A stretch of 64,000 nt of DNA, from positions 3,968,001 to 4,032,000 of the forward strand of contig NZ_CP102286.1 in the NCBI RefSeq assembly GCF_025151215.1, in the 5' to 3' direction. This document shows positions 9,123-18,173 of this stretch, piece after piece; the first letter of the stretch is position 1, and the number at the start of each line of letters is the position of its first letter. The translations under genes and the position numbers were made by a program. This DNA is from Parabacteroides merdae ATCC 43184. GTDB lineage: Bacteria > Bacteroidota > Bacteroidia > Bacteroidales > Tannerellaceae. Below the pieces are notes generated by a model, which made no database searches, had not been told where the DNA came from, and worked only from the letters and a program-made list of their open reading frames with translations.

Positions 9123-12100
9123 TTAGGGTTGTTTTTTTAATGTGAAAAGAGGTAAATAGAGGAAGATTCCTAAGATAGACATGGCAAGCCCGCCGATGGT
9201 GCCGGCGGCAAGCGGGAACCAAAACGCTTCCTTATCCGGACCTAACATGAATGGGATGAAGCCTAAGATGGTCGAAACGACTGTGAGGAAAATGGGCGTG
9301 ATCTTAGCATTCCAGGCTTTCAGATATGCCTTGTAGGGCGACATCAACGGTTTGCGTTGCCGGATTTGGTTGTATTCATTCAAAATGTAGATGCTTGCGT
9401 TAACGGTTATGCCGCACAATAGGACGAAGGAGGCAAATCCTCCTTGGTCGAAATTCAATTTGAACCAATAGAACGTGAGGAATACGCCAATGTAAGAGAT
9501 CGGTATTACAAAGATAACGGCCAACGGCTGTTTCAGCGAATTGAACAGGATACTGGTGGTAAAGAAGATAATGACGATGATCAGCAATAACAGAAGATAT
9601 TGTTTATTGTCCTTTTTGTCCCAATACCAGTAAGCGCTTTCCGACTTGGCGGTATAACCCATCGGCAGTATGGCATTGATTTCCTTCAGGTCGCGTTCCT
9701 GTATCTTATTTCCTTGATTGGAAGCCCCGATATATTCGTATTGCAGACAGAGGCGGTATTGTTGGTTTACTTTGCAAACCTTCTGCGGCATCTGTCCTTT
9801 TTCGACACTTGCAAGTTCTGCTAACTTGTAGGGCTTGCCGTCAATAGTTTGTGGAACATACTGCATGCTCCACACATCGTATTCCTGTGACTGGCGGGAG
9901 GAGAGTTTCAGTTTCTCTGTCTCTTCGTTGACGACGATCGTCCCGGTATAAATGTCCTTTCCGAAAACGGGATTGATGGAGGCGAACAGGTCGATCGGCT
10001 GTATGTCCTCCTGGGTCAGCCGGGCTTTGTTGAGGTTGAAGTAGAACTCCTGGTAATCGTCTTTCCACCACGAGAATTCTGAATTGATCAGCACTTCCTT
10101 GATGCGGCGGTGGGTGAGCAACTTGGCTTTCAGCTGTTCGGCCCATTCGTACAGCTCGTCGTAGTTGTAACCATACATCACGATACGGAAAGAACCGGCT
10201 CCTTCGCGTACATCGTTGCTGAATCCCTGGTCCTGCAAACCGTAGACTTGCCAGCTCCCCCCCCCCAATTCAAGTGCTTTGCTGATGATTTTGCTTTTCA
10301 ATGTGTACGGGAAACCGCTCCGTTCACTCTCTTTCGTAAAATAGATGCGGATACCGGCCTGGCGTGCGCTGTAGACGTTTGTTTGGAACTGTCGTATTTC
10401 TTTGAAGGTGCTGAGATAGGCTTCCATCCGGCTCATCAAGGTATTCATTTGTGGCAAGGTCGTCCCGTTCGGGAGCGATGCGCTGACAGACAGGATCGTT
10501 TCTTCGTTGCGGGTGAAGTAACTTCCTTCATAAACTTTTTGTACGAACAGGCGTAGGGTCCCGCCCAATGCCTTATCGACGATGGGTTTGATCTTCTCCT
10601 TGTACGTCTCGTTGGAGGCGAATTTATTATATGTATCGATTAGCAGGGTGTCTGTTGCCGTGTAGACCTTCTTTTTGTCTTTCGTGTCGTATTCGATTTT
10701 TTCCGGTAACAGGAAAACCGGGATGCCGAATGCTAACAGTAAAATGAAACATGCCAATTTCTTCCATCCGCAAAGGAAATCGATCTGACATTGATAGTAC
10801 CGGTTGTAGTAGACAGGGAAACGTTTGAGAATGCGGTTCGTTCTTTTTCTGATCCGGCTTTTCCATGTATACTCGGTCTCTTCTCCGGATATGTTCTTTT
10901 TTCCGCTTTTTTTCCATTCCAGGTTCATCTTATCGATTAGGGCGGGAACCAGGAAAAGCGCGATCAATAGGGAGACTCCTAAATTGATGATGACGACAGC
11001 CGCAAAATCCTGCAGATTGAGGCGTATCTTTTCATCTAAGAAAAAGATAATGACCAGTGCACCTATCGTTGTCAAAGTGGCTGCCAATATGGATAGGATT
11101 GCCTTTCGGTTATGTCGGTTCCGGATATGTTCCGTCATGACGATCGTGTTGTCGATCACCAGGCTGAGTGAGATTGTGACGCCTGCCAACGAATAAAGCT
11201 GCATTTCCAGTCCTGACAGATAATAAAGGATGACAGCAATACTGAGGTTGATCGAAAGGCTGATGATGATCAGTAACAGATATTTTATCTCGCGTGTGAT
11301 CAGCAAGACAAACATCAGTAGGATCAGGACGGTGAGCCCCGTACGGACATAAATCTTGTTCAGTTCGTCCTGAATGAATTCGGTCGCGTCATAGCTGGTA
11401 TGTATTTCATAACCGGGTGGAAGCAAGGTACGGATATGTTCCATTTCGGCTCTTACCCGTTTGGCAAGTTCCAGCTGGTTCGCCGTCTCCTCGGCGCGGA
11501 TGGACAGATAGATGGAATTCAAGCCGTTGATACGGTAATAACTCTGTGGAGCTTCTTCCTGACGGGTAACTTTTAGCAGTTGGTCCAGGCGGATCAGCTT
11601 GCCGTCTTTGTTCAGGACGGTTATAAGCGATGGGTTGAATCCGTCTGTTTCGTTTTCAGGAACCAAAGCGAGACGTATCCACTGGCTACTTTGTCCTTCT
11701 TTGCACGAAGTCGCCAACTGGGTTTCCACGTTTCCGGTTCCTAAGAATTCTTTTTGATAATACTGGCTGATCGCTTTCTGTATATCCGGGATGCTGATAC
11801 CTAACGTTGCCAGCTGACGGCTATCATATTCCAGTCGCCATTCCATCGGGGTGGCACCACTGACATCGATGCGGTAGATGCCGGGAATCCCGCTTAGGCG
11901 AGGTTTTATCTGGTCTTCGGCAAAGCGTTGTATGAATATGGGTGTGGCTGCCGCATTCAGTGTGTAGCTCATGAAAGGCCGTACTTCCTTGTCGTCCGGC
12001 CGGCTCATTTCCAGGACTGGATAGCTCAGTCCGTCCGGTAGGCTGGGCCATGTCTGTCGGATGATGGTAGACGCTTCGAAACGGGCGGCATCGATATTGG

Positions 12101-12389
12101 TATGCTTGTCCAGCTCGAGCGTGACATATCCCCATCCGTTGCCGGAAGTGGAATTGATCTCCTTGATCCCCTTGATGCGTGCCAACATCGCTTCGAGCCG
12201 CGAGGTCACTTCCATCTCTATCACGCGTGCCGAATTGCCCGGCATGTTATAGCTGATAGTCAACTGTGGCAGCGTGCGTGACGGCGACAGCTTGATCGGC
12301 AGCAGCGGTATAAAGGCAATCCCTGCCAGTGCCACGCAAAGGAAGGTGACGATGATGGTGAAAGAGGATATTTTAGGAGATGCACTCAT
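9123..12389 (-). CDS. RND efflux permease, second of the operon (1088 aa)
   Basis: Inner-membrane RND (AcrB/CusA superfamily) pump that uses the proton gradient. The N-terminal helix leads to PLLPIKLSPSRTLPQLTISY, the usual start of the porter domain. TM4 carries SLSLVIDNTIVMTEHIRNRHNR, with one acidic residue where classical pumps have two. Two porter subdomains separate two six-helix bundles, the second with GGFASFVLLCGITVNASIYILNEYNQIRQ. It is last in a four-gene operon and differs strongly from the other permease (13903-16986). This suggests a heteromeric pump like MdtBC, or two pumps sharing adaptor and channel. Substrate unknown. Confidence 0.9.
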   Translation of the reverse strand: MSASPKISSFTIIVTFLCVALAGIAFIPLLPIKLSPSRTLPQLTISYNMPGNSARVIEMEVTSRLEAMLARIKGIKEINSTSGNGWGYVTLELDKHTNIDAARFEASTIIRQTWPSLPDGLSYPVLEMSRPDDKEVRPFMSYTLNAAATPIFIQRFAEDQIKPRLSGIPGIYRIDVSGATPMEWRLEYDSRQLATLGISIPDIQKAISQYYQKEFLGTGNVETQLATSCKEGQSSQWIRLALVPENETDGFNPSLITVLNKDGKLIRLDQLLKVTRQEEAPQSYYRINGLNSIYLSIRAEETANQLELAKRVRAEMEHIRTLLPPGYEIHTSYDATEFIQDELNKIYVRTGLTVLILLMFVLLITREIKYLLLIIISLSINLSIAVILYYLSGLEMQLYSLAGVTISLSLVIDNTIVMTEHIRNRHNRKAILSILAATLTTIGALVIIFFLDEKIRLNLQDFAAVVIINLGVSLLIALFLVPALIDKMNLEWKKSGKKNISGEETEYTWKSRIRKRTNRILKRFPVYYNRYYQCQIDFLCGWKKLACFILLLAFGIPVFLLPEKIEYDTKDKKKVYTATDTLLIDTYNKFASNETYKEKIKPIVDKALGGTLRLFVQKVYEGSYFTRNEETILSVSASLPNGTTLPQMNTLMSRMEAYLSTFKEIRQFQTNVYSARQAGIRIYFTKESERSGFPYTLKSKIISKALELGGGSWQVYGLQDQGFSNDVREGAGSFRIVMYGYNYDELYEWAEQLKAKLLTHRRIKEVLINSEFSWWKDDYQEFYFNLNKARLTQEDIQPIDLFASINPVFGKDIYTGTIVVNEETEKLKLSSRQSQEYDVWSMQYVPQTIDGKPYKLAELASVEKGQMPQKVCKVNQQYRLCLQYEYIGASNQGNKIQERDLKEINAILPMGYTAKSESAYWYWDKKDNKQYLLLLLIIVIIFFTTSILFNSLKQPLAVIFVIPISYIGVFLTFYWFKLNFDQGGFASFVLLCGITVNASIYILNEYNQIRQRKPLMSPYKAYLKAWNAKITPIFLTVVSTILGFIPFMLGPDKEAFWFPLAAGTIGGLAMSILGIFLYLPLFTLKKQP

Positions 12390-12402
12390 TATTCATTTTT
12401 TG

Positions 12403-13890
12403 TTACAATCCGTATTTATATTCGAACTCGTTCGAAAGGGAAACTCCCGTTTCGAAATCGTGCAACGTCAGTTTTCGGATCTTATAATAGCTCAGCCAGT
12501 AGTTCTGTAAAGCCGAAATATAGTTCCGCTGCGCTTCCTGTTGGCGGTTCAGCGACAGAGTAAGACTGTTGATATCCGCTTTTCCGATCATGAAGCGTTG
12601 CTTGGTTTCGCTGTAGGCTGTTTCTGCCAGGTCTACCGCTTCTTCGGCACTCCCAATCAGGGCTTGCTGGATATTGAAGTCGCCGACTGTCATAATCACG
12701 TCTTCTTCTACTGTCAATTCTTTTTGTTTGGCGGATGTTTCGGTGACAAGCAGGTTGTTCTTGGCAATATTATGCTTCCCTTTTCGTACGCCCCAGTCTA
12801 CCAACGGGATCGAAACAGACAAAGAGACGATTTCCTGCTGTTGCAGATTTTTGTAGGCGTCCTGTATGTTCTTGGACACTTGGTTGAATCCGACGCTGGC
12901 ATTGATCTGGGCGTTGAACATCGCTTCTTTCTTGGTTTTGTCTACCTGCTGCTGGGCTTCTAATATTTGCTGGCGCAACTCCAGAAAGGTCGGGTTGTTT
13001 GCACGTGCCAATTCGAGTGCTTTGTCGACCGAGATTTCCATATTGCGCGGGCGGCTTGGGAGGCGCAGGCGTATTTCTGTATTCTTGTCGAAGTTCAAGT
13101 AAGAGGCGAGGCTGAACATGGCACGTTTTAGGGCGATTTCCGCATTTTTCAATGTGTTGCGTGCGTTTACGGCATCCAATTTCAGTGTCAGCAAATCCGC
13201 TTGGCTGATAGAAGCTATCTTATGCCGTTCCTGCCCTGTCCGGTACAGTGTGTCGGTCGTGGCGACATTTTCCTTGGCCAGATCATATTCCACCTGTGCC
13301 ATTGCCAGAGCGAAGAAATAGGTCGTTGCTTGCTCGCTCATTTGCTCTACATTATATAATAGTTCTTTCTTGACCTTCTCGTATTTCAACGGTTCGATTT
13401 TCCGTTCCCATTTAAAAGCGTTATACCCCAATAAGTCTTGCTGGTAGCCGAGGCGGATCGGAACCGATGAGAACTGGTTATAAGTTTGGTCGCCGAAATA
13501 GCGCATATAATCCAAGTCTGTATCCAAATAGAATGTACCGCCTAAGAGGTCGAAATTCTGTTCGATCTCCAATTGCCCGCCCGCATAAAACGATTGTTGT
13601 TTTCTATATACGTCGATATCAGCCTCCGAGTCATATCGTTGGGTAAAATAACGGCGGTATTGTGCCGGCGTCAGATTTAGGGTAAGGCTTGGCAGACGGC
13701 CGGCCTTGTAAGTCCGGTATTCCCAGTAGCCGGCCAGATACATATTCTTGTATCGGAAAGCGTCCAGCGAACTGTCGGCCGCCAGTGTGATAGTTCGTTC
13801 CAGCGTCAGTGTGAGCTGCGCTTTTCCTCCGAACACGCATGCAAGCATCAACAACGTGATGACATATCTATAAATGAATTTCCTGTCCAT
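12403..13890 (-). CDS. TolC-family outer membrane channel
   Basis: About 495 residues from ATG 13890 with a signal peptide (ITLLMLACVFGGKAQ). It has the two-fold repeat of long coiled helices of TolC proteins (LKLDAVNARNTLKNAEIALKRA; later NNPTFLELRQQILEAQQQVDKTKKEA and FMIGKADINSLTLSLNRQQEAQ). As the outer-membrane duct it would join the periplasmic adaptor and the RND permeases encoded on both sides, with 13 bp to the next gene. A TTG nine bases upstream is a less likely start. Confidence 0.9.
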   Translation of the reverse strand: MDRKFIYRYVITLLMLACVFGGKAQLTLTLERTITLAADSSLDAFRYKNMYLAGYWEYRTYKAGRLPSLTLNLTPAQYRRYFTQRYDSEADIDVYRKQQSFYAGGQLEIEQNFDLLGGTFYLDTDLDYMRYFGDQTYNQFSSVPIRLGYQQDLLGYNAFKWERKIEPLKYEKVKKELLYNVEQMSEQATTYFFALAMAQVEYDLAKENVATTDTLYRTGQERHKIASISQADLLTLKLDAVNARNTLKNAEIALKRAMFSLASYLNFDKNTEIRLRLPSRPRNMEISVDKALELARANNPTFLELRQQILEAQQQVDKTKKEAMFNAQINASVGFNQVSKNIQDAYKNLQQQEIVSLSVSIPLVDWGVRKGKHNIAKNNLLVTETSAKQKELTVEEDVIMTVGDFNIQQALIGSAEEAVDLAETAYSETKQRFMIGKADINSLTLSLNRQQEAQRNYISALQNYWLSYYKIRKLTLHDFETGVSLSNEFEYKYGL

Positions 13891-13902
13891 AACTTCCAAT
13901 TT

Positions 13903-16900
13903 TCAATTTTCAACATTCAAATTACCAACCTCATGTTTGCGATAAATGAACCAGTATATCAGTGGTATGACAAAAAGGCTGACTGCCGTACCGATCAGCA
14001 TGGCCGAGATCATGGCGATGGAGAGCGGCTTTTGCAGTTCGCTGCCCATATCGAATGTGAAAAGCAGCGGAACCATTCCGAATATTGTCGTTAATGATGT
14101 CATGATGATAGGGCGCAGGCGCCGCCGTCCGGCTTCATGTATGGCTTCCATAAGAGGAACCCCTTCTTTGCGGAGTTCGTTGATAGCATCCAGTTTCAGG
14201 ATGGAGTCGTTGATGATGATACCGCAGGTCACGACGATACCGATGGCACTCATCAGGTTCATGGTATGGCCGCATATCCAGAGCACCAGCAAGGAGGCTG
14301 CCACATCGATCGGAATTTCAAGCAGCACGATGAGCGGCTGCAGGAAACTTTCGAACTGGGCTGCCAGGATGAAATACATCAGTAGGATCGAAATGAACAA
14401 AATCACGACCAGCTCGTTCAGCATCTGCCGGTTGGAAAAGAAACTTCCTGAAAAATCGATATCCCAGTCTGTATCGATTTCTTTTTTTACATTTTCCATC
14501 AACTGTTCGGCATTGTCTATATCATAGAAACTGAATGGAATGTATTCTCCGTTCTTTCCTGCCGTGATCGTTTTCAAGTCCTCTCCCGGAGTGACACGCA
14601 CCAGCGATTGCAGCGGGATATATCGTACGTTGCCTTCCGTATCAGGAACAGTGTTTACCAATGTTTTCTGCAAGACCTCATTTACCGTTTGTTCCTCTCC
14701 GGCCAATGCGATTGGCAGATATTGTTGGTAGGAGCGGAGCGTTGCTACTTCATTCTCTTTGAATGCCGTTTTCAGCAACCGGTACACTTCGTTGTAGTCG
14801 ACGTTATAAAGCAGAAGTTTCTGTCTGTCTATTGTGATATTTAATTGGTTGTCGAAGGTGATACCGACAGGAGTATGTCCTGTTTTCGCCTCGATTTGCT
14901 GTTCTATTTTATTCAAGACGGAGGCTTCCGGTGCTTCAGATTTATTGCGGGTGTGCAATTCGGCGACAATGTCGGCTTCACCTGTCACAAACAGCTTTTC
15001 AAATACTGTTTCGGGAGGCGAGAAGGATATCACTGCCATCGGGTAATGCGTTTTGATCCATTTTTCCACCGATTTTTGTAAAGGAGCGATTCCGGTTGGT
15101 TTCTCCGTCTTGAAATATAACTCGCTTTCGGAAACCGACATCTCGCGATCCCGGTTCAACAGGAATTGCTGCTGCCCGACATAGGCCGTGTGTTCTTGTA
15201 CCTGATTGTCGATAGAGGCGAATAACTGGCTGACACGGCTCTGGTTTTCATCGATATGGATGTTTTCGTTCCATTCCACATGAGCGATCAGTTCGTTCTG
15301 GTCTATCTCCGGCATACGGCTTTTCGGTATTTCGTAGAACAGAAAGGCGCAAAGCGGGAGCGTAATGGCAATGAAAATCAGGCTTGCCGTTTTGTGACGG
15401 AACACAAAATCCACTCCGGTATCATAGAAGCGGTCCAATGTATGCTCTTTTACCAGATTGTTGATTCGTATATTGAAACCCTTATGTTTGATGTCCGGAA
15501 TACTGTATACCAGTTTGTAGAGTACCGGCAGCAGCATGATTCCCGTGAAATAGGAAACCATCAGACCGACGGTGACGGCAAAGGCTTGGTCGAAGAAGAT
15601 CGCTCCTGCTATTCCGCTCATGAACACAAGCGGAACGAAGACGGCAATTGTCGTAAAAGTGGAACTCAGCATCGGAGTAATTACTTCGGTCGTCCCTTTA
15701 TTGCAAGCCTCTTCCAGCGAGTCTCCTCGTGTCCTGTATTGGGTAATGTTTTCCGTTACGATGATCGAACTGTCGATCATCATACCCAAAGCCAGGATCA
15801 ACCCGGAGATGGAGATGATATTCAGCGACATCTTGCAGAGGTAGAAAAAAAGGAAACTGATGATCAGGCTCACCACCATACTTAACCCGATCACTGCCGG
15901 GCTCTTGATATCCCCTAAGAAAAGGATGGCGACGATACAGATGAAAAGGAAACCCAACGACAGGTTTTGTTTCAGGTTCGAGATGGTATAATCCAGCAAT
16001 TCCGTCTGGTTGCGGCTGACACTGAAATCGATATCCGGATAGACGGAAGCAAAGTAATCCGTCACTTCTGCCAATGCCTCTTTCATGTTATCCATATTTT
16101 CATCCGCCTGCTTGATTACAGCCAGCGTTACCGCCCGTTTCCCGTTGGAAAGGGAAGCTCCGGTCTCTTTCTCCGGCACGACGGAAATGCGTGCCAAATC
16201 TTTCAGTTGAAAAATATGGTTATTTTTCCTGATATAAATATTCTCGACATCTTCCGGTGTGCGCAGCAGTGTCGAGAACTTGATATTGTACTCGTAATAG
16301 CCGTCACGTACGGTCATGCTACCCGGTTCTATATTGTTAGATGTCAGTGCGGCCTCCAGATCGTCAAGTGTGATCTCCGACATTTTCAGCAACTTCATGT
16401 CCGGAACAATCTGTAACTGCCGTTTCAGAATTCCGGTCACATCTACCATTGCCACTTCGGGCAACTGTTCGATACGACGTTTGATCACCGTTTCGGCAAA
16501 CTGGCAAAGGTCGAGGAACGATCCTTCGTTTATTTCACTGTAAGCGCTGTCGCTTTTCAATGTCAGATTCAAGCAGAATACGGGAATATCAGTGGCACTG
16601 GCTTTGATTACCCGTGGACGTTCTACTTCACGTGGCAGGTAGTTCATAGCTGCGTCTATCTTTTCGTTGACTTCGATAAAAGCCAGATCCGTATTTGTTC
16701 CGAAATCGAAGTTTAGGCGTATGATGGCAGCACCGTCGCGTGTTTCACTGTGGATGTCGCGTAAACTGGCAACCTGCATTAATTGCTGGCGGATGGTTTT
16801 TACTACTGTGTTTTCCAATTCGCGTGCCGAAGTGTTCTGGCCGGATACCTGTACGGTGATCTCCGGAATTGCAATATCAGGCAGCAACGACACCGGAATG

Positions 16901-16986
16901 GTGAAGTAAGTAACCAGTCCCACGATAAAGCAAGCCGTAAAAGCCATCAATACCGCGATAGGGCGTTGTAGTAGAAACTTTATCAT
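13903..16986 (-). CDS. RND efflux permease, first of the operon (1027 aa)
   Basis: Normal-length RND permease. The N-terminus MIKFLLQRPIAVLMAFTACFIVGLVTYFTIPVSLLPDIAIPEITV is diagnostic. TM4 carries ALGMMIDSSIIVTENITQYR. The C-terminal half has the paired helices LLVLWICGHTMNLMSAIGIVVTCGIIINDSI and GAxSRRRLRPIIMTS-like EAGRRRLRPIIMTSLTTIFG. It exports an unknown substrate with the adaptor encoded 54 bp upstream and the channel 12 bp downstream. Family-level resemblance is closer to the multidrug (HAE) than to the heavy-metal group, but specificity cannot be read. Confidence 0.92.
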   Translation of the reverse strand: MIKFLLQRPIAVLMAFTACFIVGLVTYFTIPVSLLPDIAIPEITVQVSGQNTSARELENTVVKTIRQQLMQVASLRDIHSETRDGAAIIRLNFDFGTNTDLAFIEVNEKIDAAMNYLPREVERPRVIKASATDIPVFCLNLTLKSDSAYSEINEGSFLDLCQFAETVIKRRIEQLPEVAMVDVTGILKRQLQIVPDMKLLKMSEITLDDLEAALTSNNIEPGSMTVRDGYYEYNIKFSTLLRTPEDVENIYIRKNNHIFQLKDLARISVVPEKETGASLSNGKRAVTLAVIKQADENMDNMKEALAEVTDYFASVYPDIDFSVSRNQTELLDYTISNLKQNLSLGFLFICIVAILFLGDIKSPAVIGLSMVVSLIISFLFFYLCKMSLNIISISGLILALGMMIDSSIIVTENITQYRTRGDSLEEACNKGTTEVITPMLSSTFTTIAVFVPLVFMSGIAGAIFFDQAFAVTVGLMVSYFTGIMLLPVLYKLVYSIPDIKHKGFNIRINNLVKEHTLDRFYDTGVDFVFRHKTASLIFIAITLPLCAFLFYEIPKSRMPEIDQNELIAHVEWNENIHIDENQSRVSQLFASIDNQVQEHTAYVGQQQFLLNRDREMSVSESELYFKTEKPTGIAPLQKSVEKWIKTHYPMAVISFSPPETVFEKLFVTGEADIVAELHTRNKSEAPEASVLNKIEQQIEAKTGHTPVGITFDNQLNITIDRQKLLLYNVDYNEVYRLLKTAFKENEVATLRSYQQYLPIALAGEEQTVNEVLQKTLVNTVPDTEGNVRYIPLQSLVRVTPGEDLKTITAGKNGEYIPFSFYDIDNAEQLMENVKKEIDTDWDIDFSGSFFSNRQMLNELVVILFISILLMYFILAAQFESFLQPLIVLLEIPIDVAASLLVLWICGHTMNLMSAIGIVVTCGIIINDSILKLDAINELRKEGVPLMEAIHEAGRRRLRPIIMTSLTTIFGMVPLLFTFDMGSELQKPLSIAMISAMLIGTAVSLFVIPLIYWFIYRKHEVGNLNVEN

Positions 16987-17040
16987 GTATTAGAACTATG
17001 ATTTATAAATTATGATTTCTGAATTGTCAATTGTCCATTT

Positions 17041-18105
17041 TTAATTGTCAATTACTTTGACCGGTGCTTCGTGAGCCAGGTTAATGTTACCGCTTGTAAT
17101 CACGATATCCCCTTCTTTCAGTCCGTCAATGATCGTATAGCTGTCGGCATTTTCCAAACCTGTATGTACATAGTTCCAGTATGCTTTGTCTTCCGTTAAT
17201 GTGAATACAACCTGTTTGCCGGAACGGAGTACGACAGCGCTTTTGGGAACGACCAACTGTTTACCCAGCGAACGATGGATACTTACTCGTACATTCATCC
17301 CTTCGAACAACTTACCTTTATCGTTTACGGCAGCTTTCACCTGTACCATCCCGTCTTTGTCTACCAGCGGGTTTATTTCGGATATACGGCCGTCAGCCGT
17401 GACATCGGACAAGGCAAAAGGAGCTACCTCTACACGATCGCCTGTTTTGATAAGCGGCAGTTCGCTTTCCAAAACTGTGAAAGCGGCTTCCAATGTGCGG
17501 GTATCGATAATGGAACAGAAAACATCGGAGGTAGAAGCCGTATTGAACTGTTTGGCGAACAGGTTAGCGACGACACCGTCGAAAGGGGCGGTCAGGACTG
17601 CGTTTCGTTGTTCGTATTCGGCAAGCTGCCAAGAGATCAGTGCCTGGTCATACCCGCTTTTTACCTTGACTAACTGCATGGTTGCGGGCGGTACTTTTGT
17701 AGAATCTTCCAGTTTGTAGCCCTGTCCGATCAGTACGTCTTGCAGTTCCAGTTTGGCGCGTTCGAGTGCATCTTTGGCTTGCGCTGTCTTGTTGGCAAGG
17801 CGGAAGGTTGAGAGTTCTGCGAGTTTTTGCCCTTTCGTCACGCGATCGCCGTTCTTCACATATATCTTGGCGATCGGTTCTGCCGATTCGAATTTTAGGT
17901 CGACAAAGTTTCGGGCTGACAGTTTGCCGTTACTGATCAGTTCGTGGTTGAAATCAGTAGTATTCAACTTCATCACCGTCACCTCGTTTGTCTCATCCGG
18001 TAGAACGGTTTCTACGCTTTCTTCGGAACCTTTCTCTTTCTTTTCACCGGAGCAAGCCATCATCCCGGCCAGAATCAGTATAGCAAACAATTTGTAGTAT
18101 TTCAT
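17041..18105 (-). CDS. RND periplasmic adaptor lipoprotein
   Basis: 354 residues. The signal peptide ends in a lipobox (LILAGMMACSGE), so it is a lipid-anchored membrane fusion protein. The barrel-sandwich halves are visible: KIYVKNGDRVTKGQKLAEL and NAVLTAPFDGVVANLFAKQF, flanking a helical hairpin, followed by the beta-barrel domain (VEVAPFALSDVTADGRISEINP). It links the RND permeases to the TolC-like channel. It is the first gene of the operon, behind a promoter-like element at 18135. Confidence 0.92.
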   Translation of the reverse strand: MKYYKLFAILILAGMMACSGEKKEKGSEESVETVLPDETNEVTVMKLNTTDFNHELISNGKLSARNFVDLKFESAEPIAKIYVKNGDRVTKGQKLAELSTFRLANKTAQAKDALERAKLELQDVLIGQGYKLEDSTKVPPATMQLVKVKSGYDQALISWQLAEYEQRNAVLTAPFDGVVANLFAKQFNTASTSDVFCSIIDTRTLEAAFTVLESELPLIKTGDRVEVAPFALSDVTADGRISEINPLVDKDGMVQVKAAVNDKGKLFEGMNVRVSIHRSLGKQLVVPKSAVVLRSGKQVVFTLTEDKAYWNYVHTGLENADSYTIIDGLKEGDIVITSGNINLAHEAPVKVIDN

Positions 18106-18134
18106 ATTTTATTGTTTTTATCAAAGTTGTTTCG

Positions 18135-18142
18135 CAAATATA
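18135..18142 (-). promoter_or_regulatory. -7 promoter element of the RND operon
   Basis: TATATTTG on the minus strand fits TAnnTTTG and lies 30 bp before the adaptor start, in the 68-bp gap after the ligase-like gene. No clear -33 box. It suggests the efflux operon is expressed separately from the NVEALA-linked genes upstream. Confidence 0.45.
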
Positions 18143-18173
18143 CAAACATATTTTAGTTACGAGCCTTTCGTAA

